From: Spartobacteria bacterium
GTDB taxonomy: Bacteria > Verrucomicrobiota > Verrucomicrobiia > Chthoniobacterales > UBA10450
Assembly: GCA_003134785.1 (NCBI GenBank)
Contig: PLCN01000022.1
Location: 124,001 to 188,000, forward strand
Direction: 5' to 3'
DNA: 64,000 bases
Below, one piece after another: positions 6,267 to 14,729 of the stretch. The first letter of the stretch is position 1, and each line of letters starts with the position of its first letter. A model generated the notes under the pieces. That model ran no database searches. It was not told where the DNA came from and saw only the letters and a list, made by a program, of their open reading frames with translations. Made by a program: the position numbers and the translations under genes.

Positions 6267-6286
6267 TTTCAAATTAGGACACGACC
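6267..6286 (-). repeat. Right terminal inverted repeat (IRR)
   Basis: tttcaaattaggacacgacc, inverted match to IRL with one mismatch, followed directly by the TGCGTGGC duplication. Confidence 0.95.
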
Positions 6287-6294
6287 TGCGTGGC
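6287..6294. repeat. Target-site duplication, right copy
   Basis: TGCGTGGC, identical to 2108-2115. Confidence 0.93.
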
Positions 6295-6441
6295 GGCGAT
6301 CTCGACGAAGCGCCACAAGCTTATCGGCGATTGCCGGATGTGCTCGACGCACATGCGGGGACAATCCGGATTTTGCACACCCTGACGCCGCTGGGTGTGG
6401 CGATGGCGGGACGCAACGTCGTGGACCCGTACAAAGACTGA
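6295..6441 (+). pseudogene. rtcB: 3' fragment of rtcB severed by the transposon
   Basis: Encodes GDLDEAPQAYRRLPDVLDAH, then AGTIRILHTLTPLGVAMAG and DPYKD-stop, which is the usual RtcB C-terminus. In phase with the 5' part once 2116-6294 is removed (codon 341 is followed directly by this fragment). No start codon or promoter of its own is evident. Confidence 0.93.
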
Positions 6442-6504
6442 CTGTAGCGGCGGTCTATGACCGCCGGGCTTTGGGATTTCGGCGGTCATAGACCGCCGCT
6501 GCAG
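6442..6504. repeat. Palindromic intergenic repeat, family A (copy 1)
   Basis: Arms ctgtagcggcggtctatgac... and its inverse around a 14-bp spacer; starts at the base after the rtcB stop. The same arms recur at 48778, 49809 and 61564. Confidence 0.9.
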
Positions 6505-6548
6505 GATTTGCTGCTCGACGCCGCAGCGTGGAGATTGCTCACGCGACC

Positions 6549-8402
6549 ATGAATCCTATCGTCGGCATCGATCTCGGGACAACCAACTCGCTCATCGGCG
6601 TGATGGACGCCGGATTTCCGATCCTCATCGCGGATGAAAATGGGGCACGGCTGACTCCATCGGTCGTTAGTTTTCAGAGCGACAGCAGACCGCTCGTCGG
6701 ACAGGCGGCTTCGCGCGGCCGCGTGCTAAAGCCAGCTCAGACAATTTATTCGATTAAGCGCTTCATGGGCCTGCGCGGTGATGAACTGCAAGACGGTGAT
6801 GCGGATGTTTCCTACGCGATCGAACGGCGGAGCGAGCAGCCGGTTCGTGTGGTGGCAAGCGACCGCCGCTATTCTCCCGAAGAAGTTTCCGCATTGATTT
6901 TGCAGAAATTGAAGGCGGATGCAGAAACGGCGCTTGGACATTCGGTTTCGAGAGCGGTGATCACGGTGCCGGCGTATTTCAATGACGCACAGCGCAGCGC
7001 GACGAAACGCGCGGGCGAGCTGGCGGGGTTTACGGTCGAGCGCATCGTTAACGAGCCTACGGCGGCCGCGCTGGCCTACGGGCTCGACAAATTGCAGAGT
7101 CGATCGAAGATCGCGGTCTACGATCTGGGCGGCGGCACCTTCGATATCTCCATTTTGGAATTGAACAATGGCGTTTTCGAGGTGCTGGCGACGAACGGCA
7201 ATACGCGACTCGGCGGCGACGACATCGATCGAGCTTTGCTCGAGTCGATTTCGGATCTCGGCCGTAACGCAGCCACAGGCGAGGCCGGGCATTCAAACCG
7301 GCTGCAACGGACGCGAAGCGACGGCCAGGCTTTCAGACCGGAAAGATCAGCACGACTCGCAGAAGCTCTGATCTCGGCGAAACATCGGCTCTCCACGGAA
7401 GAAACCGCTTCGATTGATCTTCCATTCTTCGAAGACGAGAAAAGCCTGCACCTCGATCTGGCGCGAGAAGAACTGGAGAGAATTGCGCTGCCGGTCATCG
7501 AGCGGACGCGGGCGCATTGCCTGCGGTCGCTGGCGGACGCGAAGCTGACGCCGGCTGACCTTGATGAAGTTGTCCTCGTTGGCGGGGTCACCCGAATGCC
7601 GCTGGTGAGAAAATTCGTAGGCGAAATTTTCGGGCGCGAACCGAACACTTCGCAAAATCCGGATGAAGCGGTGGCGATCGGCGCGACGATCCAGGCGGGT
7701 ATTTTGTCTGGCGCGGTGCGTGATGTGGTCCTGCTCGATGTCACGCCGCTGTCGTTAGGCATCGAGACCTTTGGTGGATTGATGAACGTGATCATTCCGC
7801 GCAACTCGACGATTCCGATTAAGGCCGGCGAGATGTTTACCACGGCGGTGAACAATCAGAGATTGATGTCGATCAAGGTGCTCCAGGGCGAGCGCGAAAT
7901 GGCGCGCGACAACTGGCCCCTCGGAAACTTCGAGATTGAATTCGAGCCCGCGCCGAAAGGTGCCGCTCGCGTGGGCGTGCAATTCGAGATCGACGCGAAT
8001 GGCATTCTGCACGTGCTGGCGCGCGACACCAAGACCGGCGCGGAAAAAACGGTGGAAATCAACAGCGCGGTCGACGTCTCGGACGAAGCGGTGGAGGCAA
8101 TGATTTCCGAATCGCTCGATCACGCTTTCGACGACATGAGCGAGCGCGTGTGGACGGAATCGAAGTTGAAAGCGGAGGAAATGCTCGCGGCGGTGGATGT
8201 CGCGTTTGAACGGGTGGGCGATTCGATTGACCCAACTGAAAAGGAAACAATTCTCAGCGCCGCGGAGAAACTCAGGGAAGCATTAGCCACGACCGACACG
8301 CGGAAACTGCAAGCCGCCAACGCCGCGCTGGACGACGCGACTCAAGGACTCGCCGCCGCAGTTGTGGAAAGAGCGATGCAGGCGGCAACGTCACGGAGTT
8401 GA
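6549..8402 (+). CDS. Hsp70-family chaperone (HscA/DnaK-like)
   Basis: A 617-aa cytoplasmic ATP-dependent chaperone. Actin-fold signatures: IGIDLGTTNS-type motif at residues 5-14 (GIDLGTTNS), VITVPAYFNDAQRSATKRAG (~140), VYDLGGGTFDISILE (~198) and VLVGGVTRMPLV (~340). The substrate-binding half contains DVTPLSLGIE. Length and the shortened lid suit HscA-like Hsp70 rather than housekeeping DnaK, but no iron-sulfur partner genes lie nearby. A ~30-residue variable stretch (NAATGEAGHSNRLQRTRSDG, ~244-263) sits where DnaK has a conserved segment. ATG at 6549 preferred over GTG at 6528. Its 3' end overlaps the convergent TPR gene by 12 bp. Confidence 0.9.
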   Translation: MNPIVGIDLGTTNSLIGVMDAGFPILIADENGARLTPSVVSFQSDSRPLVGQAASRGRVLKPAQTIYSIKRFMGLRGDELQDGDADVSYAIERRSEQPVRVVASDRRYSPEEVSALILQKLKADAETALGHSVSRAVITVPAYFNDAQRSATKRAGELAGFTVERIVNEPTAAALAYGLDKLQSRSKIAVYDLGGGTFDISILELNNGVFEVLATNGNTRLGGDDIDRALLESISDLGRNAATGEAGHSNRLQRTRSDGQAFRPERSARLAEALISAKHRLSTEETASIDLPFFEDEKSLHLDLAREELERIALPVIERTRAHCLRSLADAKLTPADLDEVVLVGGVTRMPLVRKFVGEIFGREPNTSQNPDEAVAIGATIQAGILSGAVRDVVLLDVTPLSLGIETFGGLMNVIIPRNSTIPIKAGEMFTTAVNNQRLMSIKVLQGEREMARDNWPLGNFEIEFEPAPKGAARVGVQFEIDANGILHVLARDTKTGAEKTVEINSAVDVSDEAVEAMISESLDHAFDDMSERVWTESKLKAEEMLAAVDVAFERVGDSIDPTEKETILSAAEKLREALATTDTRKLQAANAALDDATQGLAAAVVERAMQAATSRS

Positions 8403-10214
8403 TTTCGGCGAAGGAGTTGGAGACGCCGTGGCGGCAGCGCTCGGAGTTGTTGCGCTGGTCTTCGCAATGGCTTCTTCGAGGAGCTTTTTTTCCTCCGGGA
8501 AAATCGGACCTGCTTGCGCAGCCGCGATGTATTCCTGCGCAGCCGCGATCTGGTTTTCATCGAGGAATAAAATAGCTGCATAAACGGCGGCATGCGGATC
8601 GTGAACACCCTCGGCCGGAAGTTTCTTCACGATTTCGATTCCCTCCGCCGTGCGGCCGAGCCCGTAGAGCGAGAAGGCGTAGGTCATCGCCGCGTTGATT
8701 TCCGTCGGCGCCCGATCGTAGGCTTCTTTCGCGACGCGATGACCCTCGGCCGGATTCTGATCGACCAGAAGCGCGAGGCGCGCGTAATCGGCCGCGACGC
8801 CGACTTCGTTAGGCGAACTCTCATGCAAACGCTGAGCGGTGCGATAAAGATTGAGCAGATCGTTGTTTGCGCGATAGATCCGAAAGAGCGCGTCGAGCGC
8901 TTCCCGGCGCGTGGGCGCGTTCTTCGACACGCGCTGCCAAAGTTGTTCGGCTTCGACGGTGAAGTTCCATTTCATGGCCAGCCGAGCCAGTTGAATTTCG
9001 CGATCGGGCTGATCGTTCGCGGCACGCTCCGCGGAATGCCAGAGCGAAAAGAACTCGGCGTCGGCCGCGGACTGGCGCGTTTGCTTCGAACTGTAAGCCT
9101 GGTAGGCGAGGCGAAGATATTCCGACTCCCCCCACGAGCCGCTGCGGGTCCAGCGTTTTAGACGCGACCAGTTCTTTCCGTCGATAAAGGCTTCCGCGAT
9201 CGCGATCGCGGGCGGAGGATTCGAGGTCAACTCCGCGGGGAGTTTCTCCGTCCATTTGAGCACCTCGGCCGCGAGGCCATTCGTGTTCATCCATTCCATC
9301 AAGAGCGCGAGGTCCGCGGGATTGCGGGCTGCAACCGGTTTCACTTTTTCGAGGAGTGCGAAGAATTTTTTCTCGTCCAATTTCCGATAAAATTCGAGAC
9401 AAAGAAGATAATCGGAGAAGGTGACCTGCGGGCTCATTTGCAAGTCCTGCGCGAGGGTATCGGCTCGCTCGAGCTCGTTTCGTTGCACCGCATCGCTGAG
9501 TAAAGCGCGAAGCGAACCGGCGCGAAATCCCGGCACCTTGCTCAACCGTTCCAAGGCGGTGCGCGACTCGGCGATTTTCTCCGGATCGTCCGAGCGCATC
9601 CGGAGGACCGCGAGGTTGAATTGGTAAAGATCGTTGCCCGGCTCCTGTTTCACGGCGGCGGCAAAATGTTGTTCGACCTCCGCATCGCTCCCCTGCGCGC
9701 GCGCGAGCCATCCGGCGACGACGTGATAAGCCGCGCGATCGCGGTCCGCAAGCGAAACATGTTCGAGCGCCTTGCGCGCCGTATCGAGCTGGCCAAAACG
9801 AAGCGCGGCGGAAGCGAGATTAAGCTGACTGTCGAGATTCTCGGGTTGAAGGCGGGCAATCTGCGCGCGCCAGGCGACGGTCTCCGGCCGATTTTGTTTC
9901 TCACTCGCTTCCGCCAGTAGGTAAAAGGCCGCGAGAGAATCGGGATGCCTTTGCAAGACGTCGTGGGCGGCGCGCGTGGCTCCATCGAAATCCTGTTTCT
10001 CGAGCAATGAGGACGCGCGTTTCAAAAGACGTGTTTCATGCCAGCTGCTGTAAGTGCGCGGCCCGTAAGTCAGAAGAAACAGACCCACCCCGAGCCCGAG
10101 CAACAACGCGCCGGCGCAGATGGCTATCCGTGTCGGCGTAAGAACGCCGCTTCCGTCGCGGATACTTTTCGCCCGCCGTCTGCGTCGCACTCGTCGAAGG
10201 TCTTGTTGTGACAT
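8391..10214 (-). CDS. Membrane-anchored TPR protein
   Basis: A 607-aa protein with a basic N-terminus (RRVRRRRRAK), one membrane helix at ~30-50, and a long helical TPR-type solenoid; the last ~30 residues are a Ser/Thr/Pro/Ala-rich tail. It has the same order and many shared segments with the 14730-16433 protein (for example ...LLLLxxLE(F/I)xRxLxxxxF and ...AYxFSLYxxGxxxxGxxxxxxLP), so the two are paralogues. Probably faces the periplasm; precise function unknown. Confidence 0.85.
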   Translation of the reverse strand: MSQQDLRRVRRRRRAKSIRDGSGVLTPTRIAICAGALLLGLGVGLFLLTYGPRTYSSWHETRLLKRASSLLEKQDFDGATRAAHDVLQRHPDSLAAFYLLAEASEKQNRPETVAWRAQIARLQPENLDSQLNLASAALRFGQLDTARKALEHVSLADRDRAAYHVVAGWLARAQGSDAEVEQHFAAAVKQEPGNDLYQFNLAVLRMRSDDPEKIAESRTALERLSKVPGFRAGSLRALLSDAVQRNELERADTLAQDLQMSPQVTFSDYLLCLEFYRKLDEKKFFALLEKVKPVAARNPADLALLMEWMNTNGLAAEVLKWTEKLPAELTSNPPPAIAIAEAFIDGKNWSRLKRWTRSGSWGESEYLRLAYQAYSSKQTRQSAADAEFFSLWHSAERAANDQPDREIQLARLAMKWNFTVEAEQLWQRVSKNAPTRREALDALFRIYRANNDLLNLYRTAQRLHESSPNEVGVAADYARLALLVDQNPAEGHRVAKEAYDRAPTEINAAMTYAFSLYGLGRTAEGIEIVKKLPAEGVHDPHAAVYAAILFLDENQIAAAQEYIAAAQAGPIFPEEKKLLEEAIAKTSATTPSAAATASPTPSPKSTP

Positions 10215-10285
10215 CGCCGGATTTCTATCCTTGCAGCAGGCGCGAATGCAAATGCGCGCGCGGATCGCCGTCGAAACCGGCGCGC

Positions 10286-11695
10286 TTAGGCTTGCGCCGC
10301 GCTTTCCGTTTTCTTCACGACCGGAACGTCATCGACGGCATCGGCCACTTTCTCGCGCAGACGACGTCCCCAAACATATCGGGCCAGAAGAACTTTCAGC
10401 GTCGCCGTGAGAGGCACGGCCAGGATCGGCCCGAGAAGTCCGCCAATCAGCAGGCCCCAGATGAAAATGGAAACGATCACGGTCATCGGGTGCAAACCGA
10501 CGGAATTGCCGACGATGCGCGGGGCAATGAAAATCGCCTCGAGATTCTGCACGATCAAAAAAACGCCGGTAACGATGAGCGGGTGCGTCCAATCTCCCCA
10601 TTGCGCCGCGGCGAGGAGCACGGCTGGGACCCAGCAAAGAATGATGCCGATGTAGGGAATCATCGTCAAAACGATGACGAGCACGCCGACGAGCGGGGCG
10701 AAATTCAACCCGATGCAAAAAAGAGCAGTGCCGATAAGGCAACCGTCGATCAGGCAAACCAAAAGCTGGCCGCGGAAGTAGGCAATGATGTAATTGTTGA
10801 TCTGCGAAAGAACCGCCGCCACTTCGTCTTTCAACGGAGAGTTCCGCAGCGGGAGGTATTCTCGCCAGCGCCGCTCGATTGCCGGACTTTCCTTGAGCAG
10901 GAAAAATAAATAAATCGGCACCATGACGAGACTGAGCAGGAAACCGGTGACGCCGAGAAATCCGCCGATGCTTTGTTTGAGCAGCACCCAGATTTTCTCG
11001 CTCAGATAAGGCAATTGCCGCTCCAGATTTGGAAGTTGCTTCTGGACCCATTCCTGAATCCGCGCGCGATCGGCCGAGCTAAACGTGGAGGCCGTGTTCG
11101 CGTTCGAGATCGTTGGGGTGGTAGGAGCTGGCGAAACGGAAGGACTCGGCGTGGCCACAGCCACTTCGGGCGATGGCCGAACTGTCGGAGTAACCTTCGG
11201 CGCCCCGGTTGGCGTCGGTGAAGCCAGGAACCAGTTGATCAAACCGGTGGCGGTCGAGCCGGCCTTGTCCTTCTTCGTGCTCGGCGAATTCCCTCCGAAG
11301 GTGTGATCGTACTTAAAGATGAGATCGACAACCTGATCGCGCGCTTTCAGCGTGTATTGCGGCAGCTCGCGGGTGACGCTGGCGGCCTGCATGGAAACGA
11401 TCGGCACAAGCCACGCGATCAACGCGCCGATGGAGAGAACGGCGATCGCGAAAAGTGCTAACACGGCCTTGGTCCGCCCCATGCCGTGCTCGGTCATTTT
11501 TGTAACGACCGGGTCGAGGAGGTAAGCAAGAATCGCGGCGATCGCGACCGGAATCAGAATCGGCTGGATATATGAGACCAGATTGGCCGCCATCCAGATG
11601 ACCGAGCCCACGATGGCCACGAGCAAGACGACAAAAAAAGCGGACAGCGCCGCCCACATCATTTTGCGCTGCCAGAGGGTGGGATATTTTGTCAT
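10286..11695 (-). CDS. AI-2E family transporter (PerM-like permease)
   Basis: A 469-aa multi-pass membrane protein. Two N-terminal helices (~12-65), a helix at ~80-105, then the characteristic C-terminal block with IDGCLIGTALFCIGLNFA, VLTMIPYIGIILCWVPAVL, NLEAIFIAPRIVGNSVGLHP and WGLLIGGLLGPILAVPLTA. Family members are efflux or signal-molecule permeases of unclear substrate. Odd feature: a low-complexity Pro/Thr/Ser-rich linker of about 50 residues (~155-205) in the loop before the helix at ~240. Located between two TPR genes on the same strand. Confidence 0.9.
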   Translation of the reverse strand: MTKYPTLWQRKMMWAALSAFFVVLLVAIVGSVIWMAANLVSYIQPILIPVAIAAILAYLLDPVVTKMTEHGMGRTKAVLALFAIAVLSIGALIAWLVPIVSMQAASVTRELPQYTLKARDQVVDLIFKYDHTFGGNSPSTKKDKAGSTATGLINWFLASPTPTGAPKVTPTVRPSPEVAVATPSPSVSPAPTTPTISNANTASTFSSADRARIQEWVQKQLPNLERQLPYLSEKIWVLLKQSIGGFLGVTGFLLSLVMVPIYLFFLLKESPAIERRWREYLPLRNSPLKDEVAAVLSQINNYIIAYFRGQLLVCLIDGCLIGTALFCIGLNFAPLVGVLVIVLTMIPYIGIILCWVPAVLLAAAQWGDWTHPLIVTGVFLIVQNLEAIFIAPRIVGNSVGLHPMTVIVSIFIWGLLIGGLLGPILAVPLTATLKVLLARYVWGRRLREKVADAVDDVPVVKKTESAAQA

Positions 11696-11748
11696 TCGAT
11701 CAAGTGCGGTGGCGCACAGGCAAATGCGAGGTTGACCGCATTCCGAAT

Positions 11749-13596
11749 TTAGTCGATTCGATTAATTTTCGACGGTGGCCCTTTGCTGATGGTGGTCTTG
11801 GTCTTTTCGATCTTCTCCGCGAGCAATTTATTCTCTGGGCTCAAGGCGGCCGCCTTCTGCCAGAAATCGAGCGCCTGCGGGACCCGGTTCAGTTTCGAAT
11901 AAGTATCGCCGATGTGCTCGAAAACGATCGGATCGTCGCGCGTGAGGTTCTGTGCGGCCCGCAACAATTCGCTCAACGCGACATCGTATTTGGCTTTGCG
12001 ATAATGAACCCAGCCGAGGCTGTCGAGATACGCGCCATTGTTGGGGTCGAGCTGGAGCGCGCGACCGATCATGTCTTCGGCTTCATCGAGATGCATGTTG
12101 TGCTCGGCCCACATGAAACCGACGTAGTTATAAGCCTCGGCCGCATTCGCGGGATCGAGCGAGATTGATTTCCGGAAAAGATCGGCCGCCTTGTCGTAAA
12201 GTCCGGCTTGGTCCGAAGCCGCGCCGTAATCAAAATAAAAACGCGCGGTCAGAACTTCCTCACTGGTGGACTGCGCCTCATTCAAAGCCTCTTCAAAAGT
12301 GGTGACAGCTTCCTGGGGATGCTTGGCTTCCCGAAGGGCGAGAGCCAGGAAGTAGGTAAACTCAGGCGCGCTGGAAAAACGCTGCCGCGCTTCAATGAGA
12401 ATCCTAACCGCGCGTTCGCTTTCCTTCAACGGACCGATGAGCAACTCCGCCAGACGCAGATAGGTGTTTGGACGGGACGGATTGATCAACAGACTCTGTT
12501 CATAATTCTCCGCGGCTTTCGCGAAGATCGCCTTGGCTTGATCAAGCTGATTCGCCCGGGCGAGTCCCCGCCCCTCATCGTCCTGGAGCTGCGCGAGCAA
12601 ATCGTACGGCTGATATTTTTCCGGATGCTGCTGGATGATTTCCTGCAGCATCTCGATGGCTTTTCCGCGCTGGTTGGTCAGCACGAAGCCCGAGGCGAGT
12701 TTTTCGCGCGCATTCGAGTCGTCCGGCTGCAAATCGAGCACCCTCAGATAGAGTGGAATCGCTTCCTGGATTTGTTGCGAGGCCGCGTAGTAATCCGCGA
12801 CATCCTTGAGCACCGCGGAATCGTCCCCGGCATACTCGACCGCTTTCTTGAAAAGTTCGTTGACCCGCTTGATATCCTCCGGCTTCGGTTCGAGCTCGGG
12901 TTTGAAAACCATCGAGGCATAGAGCTTTCCGAGTTTGGTCCAGAACGCGGCATCGTCACTCTTGACCTTGGCGGCGCGCTCAAGGGTTTCGAGGGCTGGC
13001 TTCGTTTGACCCGCGGCCAGTTCCGTTTCGTAAAGGCGCTGATACGCGTCGAAATTTTGTGGATCGAGCGCGATCGCCTGGTTCGCGTACTTCAAGGCCT
13101 GGTCCGTTTTCTTGAGATACTGCGCGTAGATAAAAGAAAGCTGGAGGTAGGGCGCGGGCTCTTTCGGTTTCGCCTTGATCGCGTCCTTCAAGATATCGAT
13201 CGCGCGCGGAAAATCTTCCTGGCGGCTGAGAAGGGCCGCCACGCGCATCGCCAGTTCGGCCTGACCAGGATCGAAGTTGAGCACGCGTTCATAAGCCGCG
13301 AGCGCGTTGTCCATTTCGGCATTTTCTTCCAGCCGCGCGCCCTCCACGAAATCGGCCAGCGCATCGGCCTTCCTCACATTCTCCGGTTGGAGAGCGAGAT
13401 CCTTCGCGGGCACGCGCGTGAACGAATCATCCTGGCCCGACGTTTTCTTTTCCAGAGCCGTCTTGAGCGCGAGATCAGTCGGCGGCGGTGCTGGGAGAGA
13501 AGGGCGTGCCCCTGCCGTTTGGATCAGGCAAGACACCAGCCCGCACACAAGAGGATGCCGGAAAGATGCGCGGCGCCAGTTCTTCCCAACAATCAT
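11749..13596 (-). CDS. Exported TPR-repeat protein
   Basis: A 615-aa protein from the ATG at 13596, with a likely signal peptide (RHPLVCGLVSCLIQTAGA) followed by a Pro-rich linker and at least ten TPR units, for example ALAAYERVLNFDPGQAELAM and AYNYVGFMWAEHNMHLDEAE. TPR solenoids mediate protein contacts; similar proteins are common in outer-membrane or periplasmic scaffolds. An ATG-equivalent at 13632 would extend it by 12 residues without a signal-like start. A long open frame on the opposite strand here (12208-13653) is a codon-bias shadow. Confidence 0.88.
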   Translation of the reverse strand: MIVGKNWRRASFRHPLVCGLVSCLIQTAGARPSLPAPPPTDLALKTALEKKTSGQDDSFTRVPAKDLALQPENVRKADALADFVEGARLEENAEMDNALAAYERVLNFDPGQAELAMRVAALLSRQEDFPRAIDILKDAIKAKPKEPAPYLQLSFIYAQYLKKTDQALKYANQAIALDPQNFDAYQRLYETELAAGQTKPALETLERAAKVKSDDAAFWTKLGKLYASMVFKPELEPKPEDIKRVNELFKKAVEYAGDDSAVLKDVADYYAASQQIQEAIPLYLRVLDLQPDDSNAREKLASGFVLTNQRGKAIEMLQEIIQQHPEKYQPYDLLAQLQDDEGRGLARANQLDQAKAIFAKAAENYEQSLLINPSRPNTYLRLAELLIGPLKESERAVRILIEARQRFSSAPEFTYFLALALREAKHPQEAVTTFEEALNEAQSTSEEVLTARFYFDYGAASDQAGLYDKAADLFRKSISLDPANAAEAYNYVGFMWAEHNMHLDEAEDMIGRALQLDPNNGAYLDSLGWVHYRKAKYDVALSELLRAAQNLTRDDPIVFEHIGDTYSKLNRVPQALDFWQKAAALSPENKLLAEKIEKTKTTISKGPPSKINRID

Positions 13597-13681
13597 TTCC
13601 GAAAATGTAGCGGCGACGGGAGCAGCGCGCAAACGAACAGCACCCTGGCCTAACGACTCAAACGAAACGCGGACGCCGCGA

Positions 13682-13786
13682 TTACGATTTGTAACGCAAA
13701 CGTTTCTTATGGCGATTCTCCTTCATGCGCTTGCGGCGCTTGTGTTTGGAGATCTTCGCTTTCCGACGTTTTTTCAGGGAGCCCAT
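13682..13786 (-). CDS. AURKAIP1/COX24-type small basic ribosome-associated protein
   Basis: A 34-residue gene: MGSLKKRRKAKISKHKRRKR, then MKENRHKKRLRYKS and TAA. Its Lys/Arg-rich pattern matches the bacterial AURKAIP1/COX24 domain family (related to mitochondrial mS38), known from Bacteroidota and Verrucomicrobiota as tiny proteins of about 30-40 residues. It probably binds rRNA in the small subunit. Sits alone between the peroxiredoxin and TPR genes, on the same strand as both. Confidence 0.85.
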   Translation of the reverse strand: MGSLKKRRKAKISKHKRRKRMKENRHKKRLRYKS

Positions 13787-13865
13787 AGAGGTTTGATCAG
13801 CATGCCGGTTTCCCGGAGCGCAATGCAAGCATCGGATGCGGGTGTCTGCAACCGACTTCTTTCTT

Positions 13866-14354
13866 TCACTCCCCGGCCTTGCTCAGCGCCTCGCGCAAAA
13901 TCGCGACGTGATCCTCCGGCTTAACCTTGCGGAAAATCGCCGAAATCCGCCCGGCGCCATCGATGACGAACGTGCTCCGTTCGGCGCCCATATATTTTTT
14001 CCCATACATGCTCTTCTCCACCCAGACGCCGTAGGCCTCGACGATCTTTTTGTCGACGTCGGAGAACAACGGAAACGGGAGCTGGTATTTCTTGATGAAC
14101 TTCTCGTGGCTTGCCCCCGAATCGACGCTGACCCCGAAGATGTTCGCGCGTGCCCCAAGCTCACCCCAATCATCTCGCAAGCCGCATGCCTGAACGGTGC
14201 ATCCGGGCGTGTCATCTTTCGGATAAAAATAGAGAACGACCCCGGAACCACGGAAATCTTTGAGGGAAACTTCCTGCCCAGTCCCAAATTTCCCGCCGAT
14301 CACCTGAGCCCGAAACTCCGGCGCGCGATCCCCCACTCTTAGCTGAACTGCCAT
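13866..14354 (-). CDS. bcp: Thioredoxin-dependent peroxiredoxin (BCP/PrxQ)
   Basis: A 162-aa cytoplasmic peroxidase that reduces H2O2 and organic hydroperoxides. The thioredoxin-fold start (VGDRAPEFRA), the peroxidatic motif DDTPGCTVQACGLRD with C52 and the resolving C57 five residues later, and GVSVDSGASHEKF are all typical of the BCP/PrxQ class with an atypical two-Cys pair. Full length. The next feature on this strand upstream is tRNA-Pro. Confidence 0.95.
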   Translation of the reverse strand: MAVQLRVGDRAPEFRAQVIGGKFGTGQEVSLKDFRGSGVVLYFYPKDDTPGCTVQACGLRDDWGELGARANIFGVSVDSGASHEKFIKKYQLPFPLFSDVDKKIVEAYGVWVEKSMYGKKYMGAERSTFVIDGAGRISAIFRKVKPEDHVAILREALSKAGE

Positions 14355-14439
14355 GTCGCGAAACTAGCGTGCGCAATCCGACATGGTCGAGCGCAATTAA
14401 GGAATGACGTGTGTTCTCCCTCTAACCGGTGAACGGAGA

Positions 14440-14513
14440 TCGGGCTGGCGGGATTCGAACCCGCGGCCTCCTGCACCCGAGGCAGGCGCTCTACCAAGCT
14501 GAGCCACAGCCCG
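14440..14513 (-). tRNA. tRNA-Pro (anticodon CGG)
   Basis: A complete cloverleaf on the minus strand: acceptor CGGGCTG/CAGCCCG, D arm GCTCAGCTTGGTAGAGC, anticodon loop CTCGGGT in CCTGC/GCAGG stems, and T arm GCGGG-TTCGAAT-CCCGC with canonical TTCGA. Discriminator A at 14440; CCA not encoded. Confidence 0.96.
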
Positions 14514-14729
14514 CACTGACTGCCGAGATTTTGGTCCAACCGCGGCGAGCGATCTATTTCGCGTATTTTGGCCGCAGTGGCAAGGCGAATACGTGCTGGT
14601 CGTGTGCTGAACACCGCCGAAGGCGGGGCCTAGCTTCTGCTTGTATTCCTGAGTCTGAGAGGTGTCGCTAATCGGCGATCGACCCCTGCCTAAATTGACT
14701 TCAAGAACGCCGTACCTAAGATCAACCAA

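Larger units (their letters stand above)
2116..6286. mobile_element. IS1-family-like transposon with passenger genes, inserted in rtcB
   Basis: The ends are near-identical 20-bp inverted repeats (IRL 2116-2135, IRR 6267-6286, 19/20 matching), flanked by the 8-bp duplication TGCGTGGC. Excising 2116-6294 rejoins rtcB in frame (...VVLRG + GDLDEAPQAY...), which proves the borders. At 4171 bp it is much longer than a simple IS1 copy. It holds the transposase plus about seven other genes, a structured RNA locus and an internal extra right end at 5829-5848. It looks more A+T-rich than the flanking chromosome. An intact frame on both sides suggests a recent insertion. ISMhu11-type IS1 relatives are also reported to be long; membership here is inferred. 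Confidence 0.95.

Noticed and set aside
5895-6272. 125-residue minus-strand frame in the outer transposon module
   Set aside because: It runs into the terminal inverted repeat and has a less protein-like composition than the plus-strand 108-aa frame.
12208-13653. 481-residue plus-strand frame opposite the TPR gene
   Set aside because: Composition is that of reversed TPR codons; no family features.
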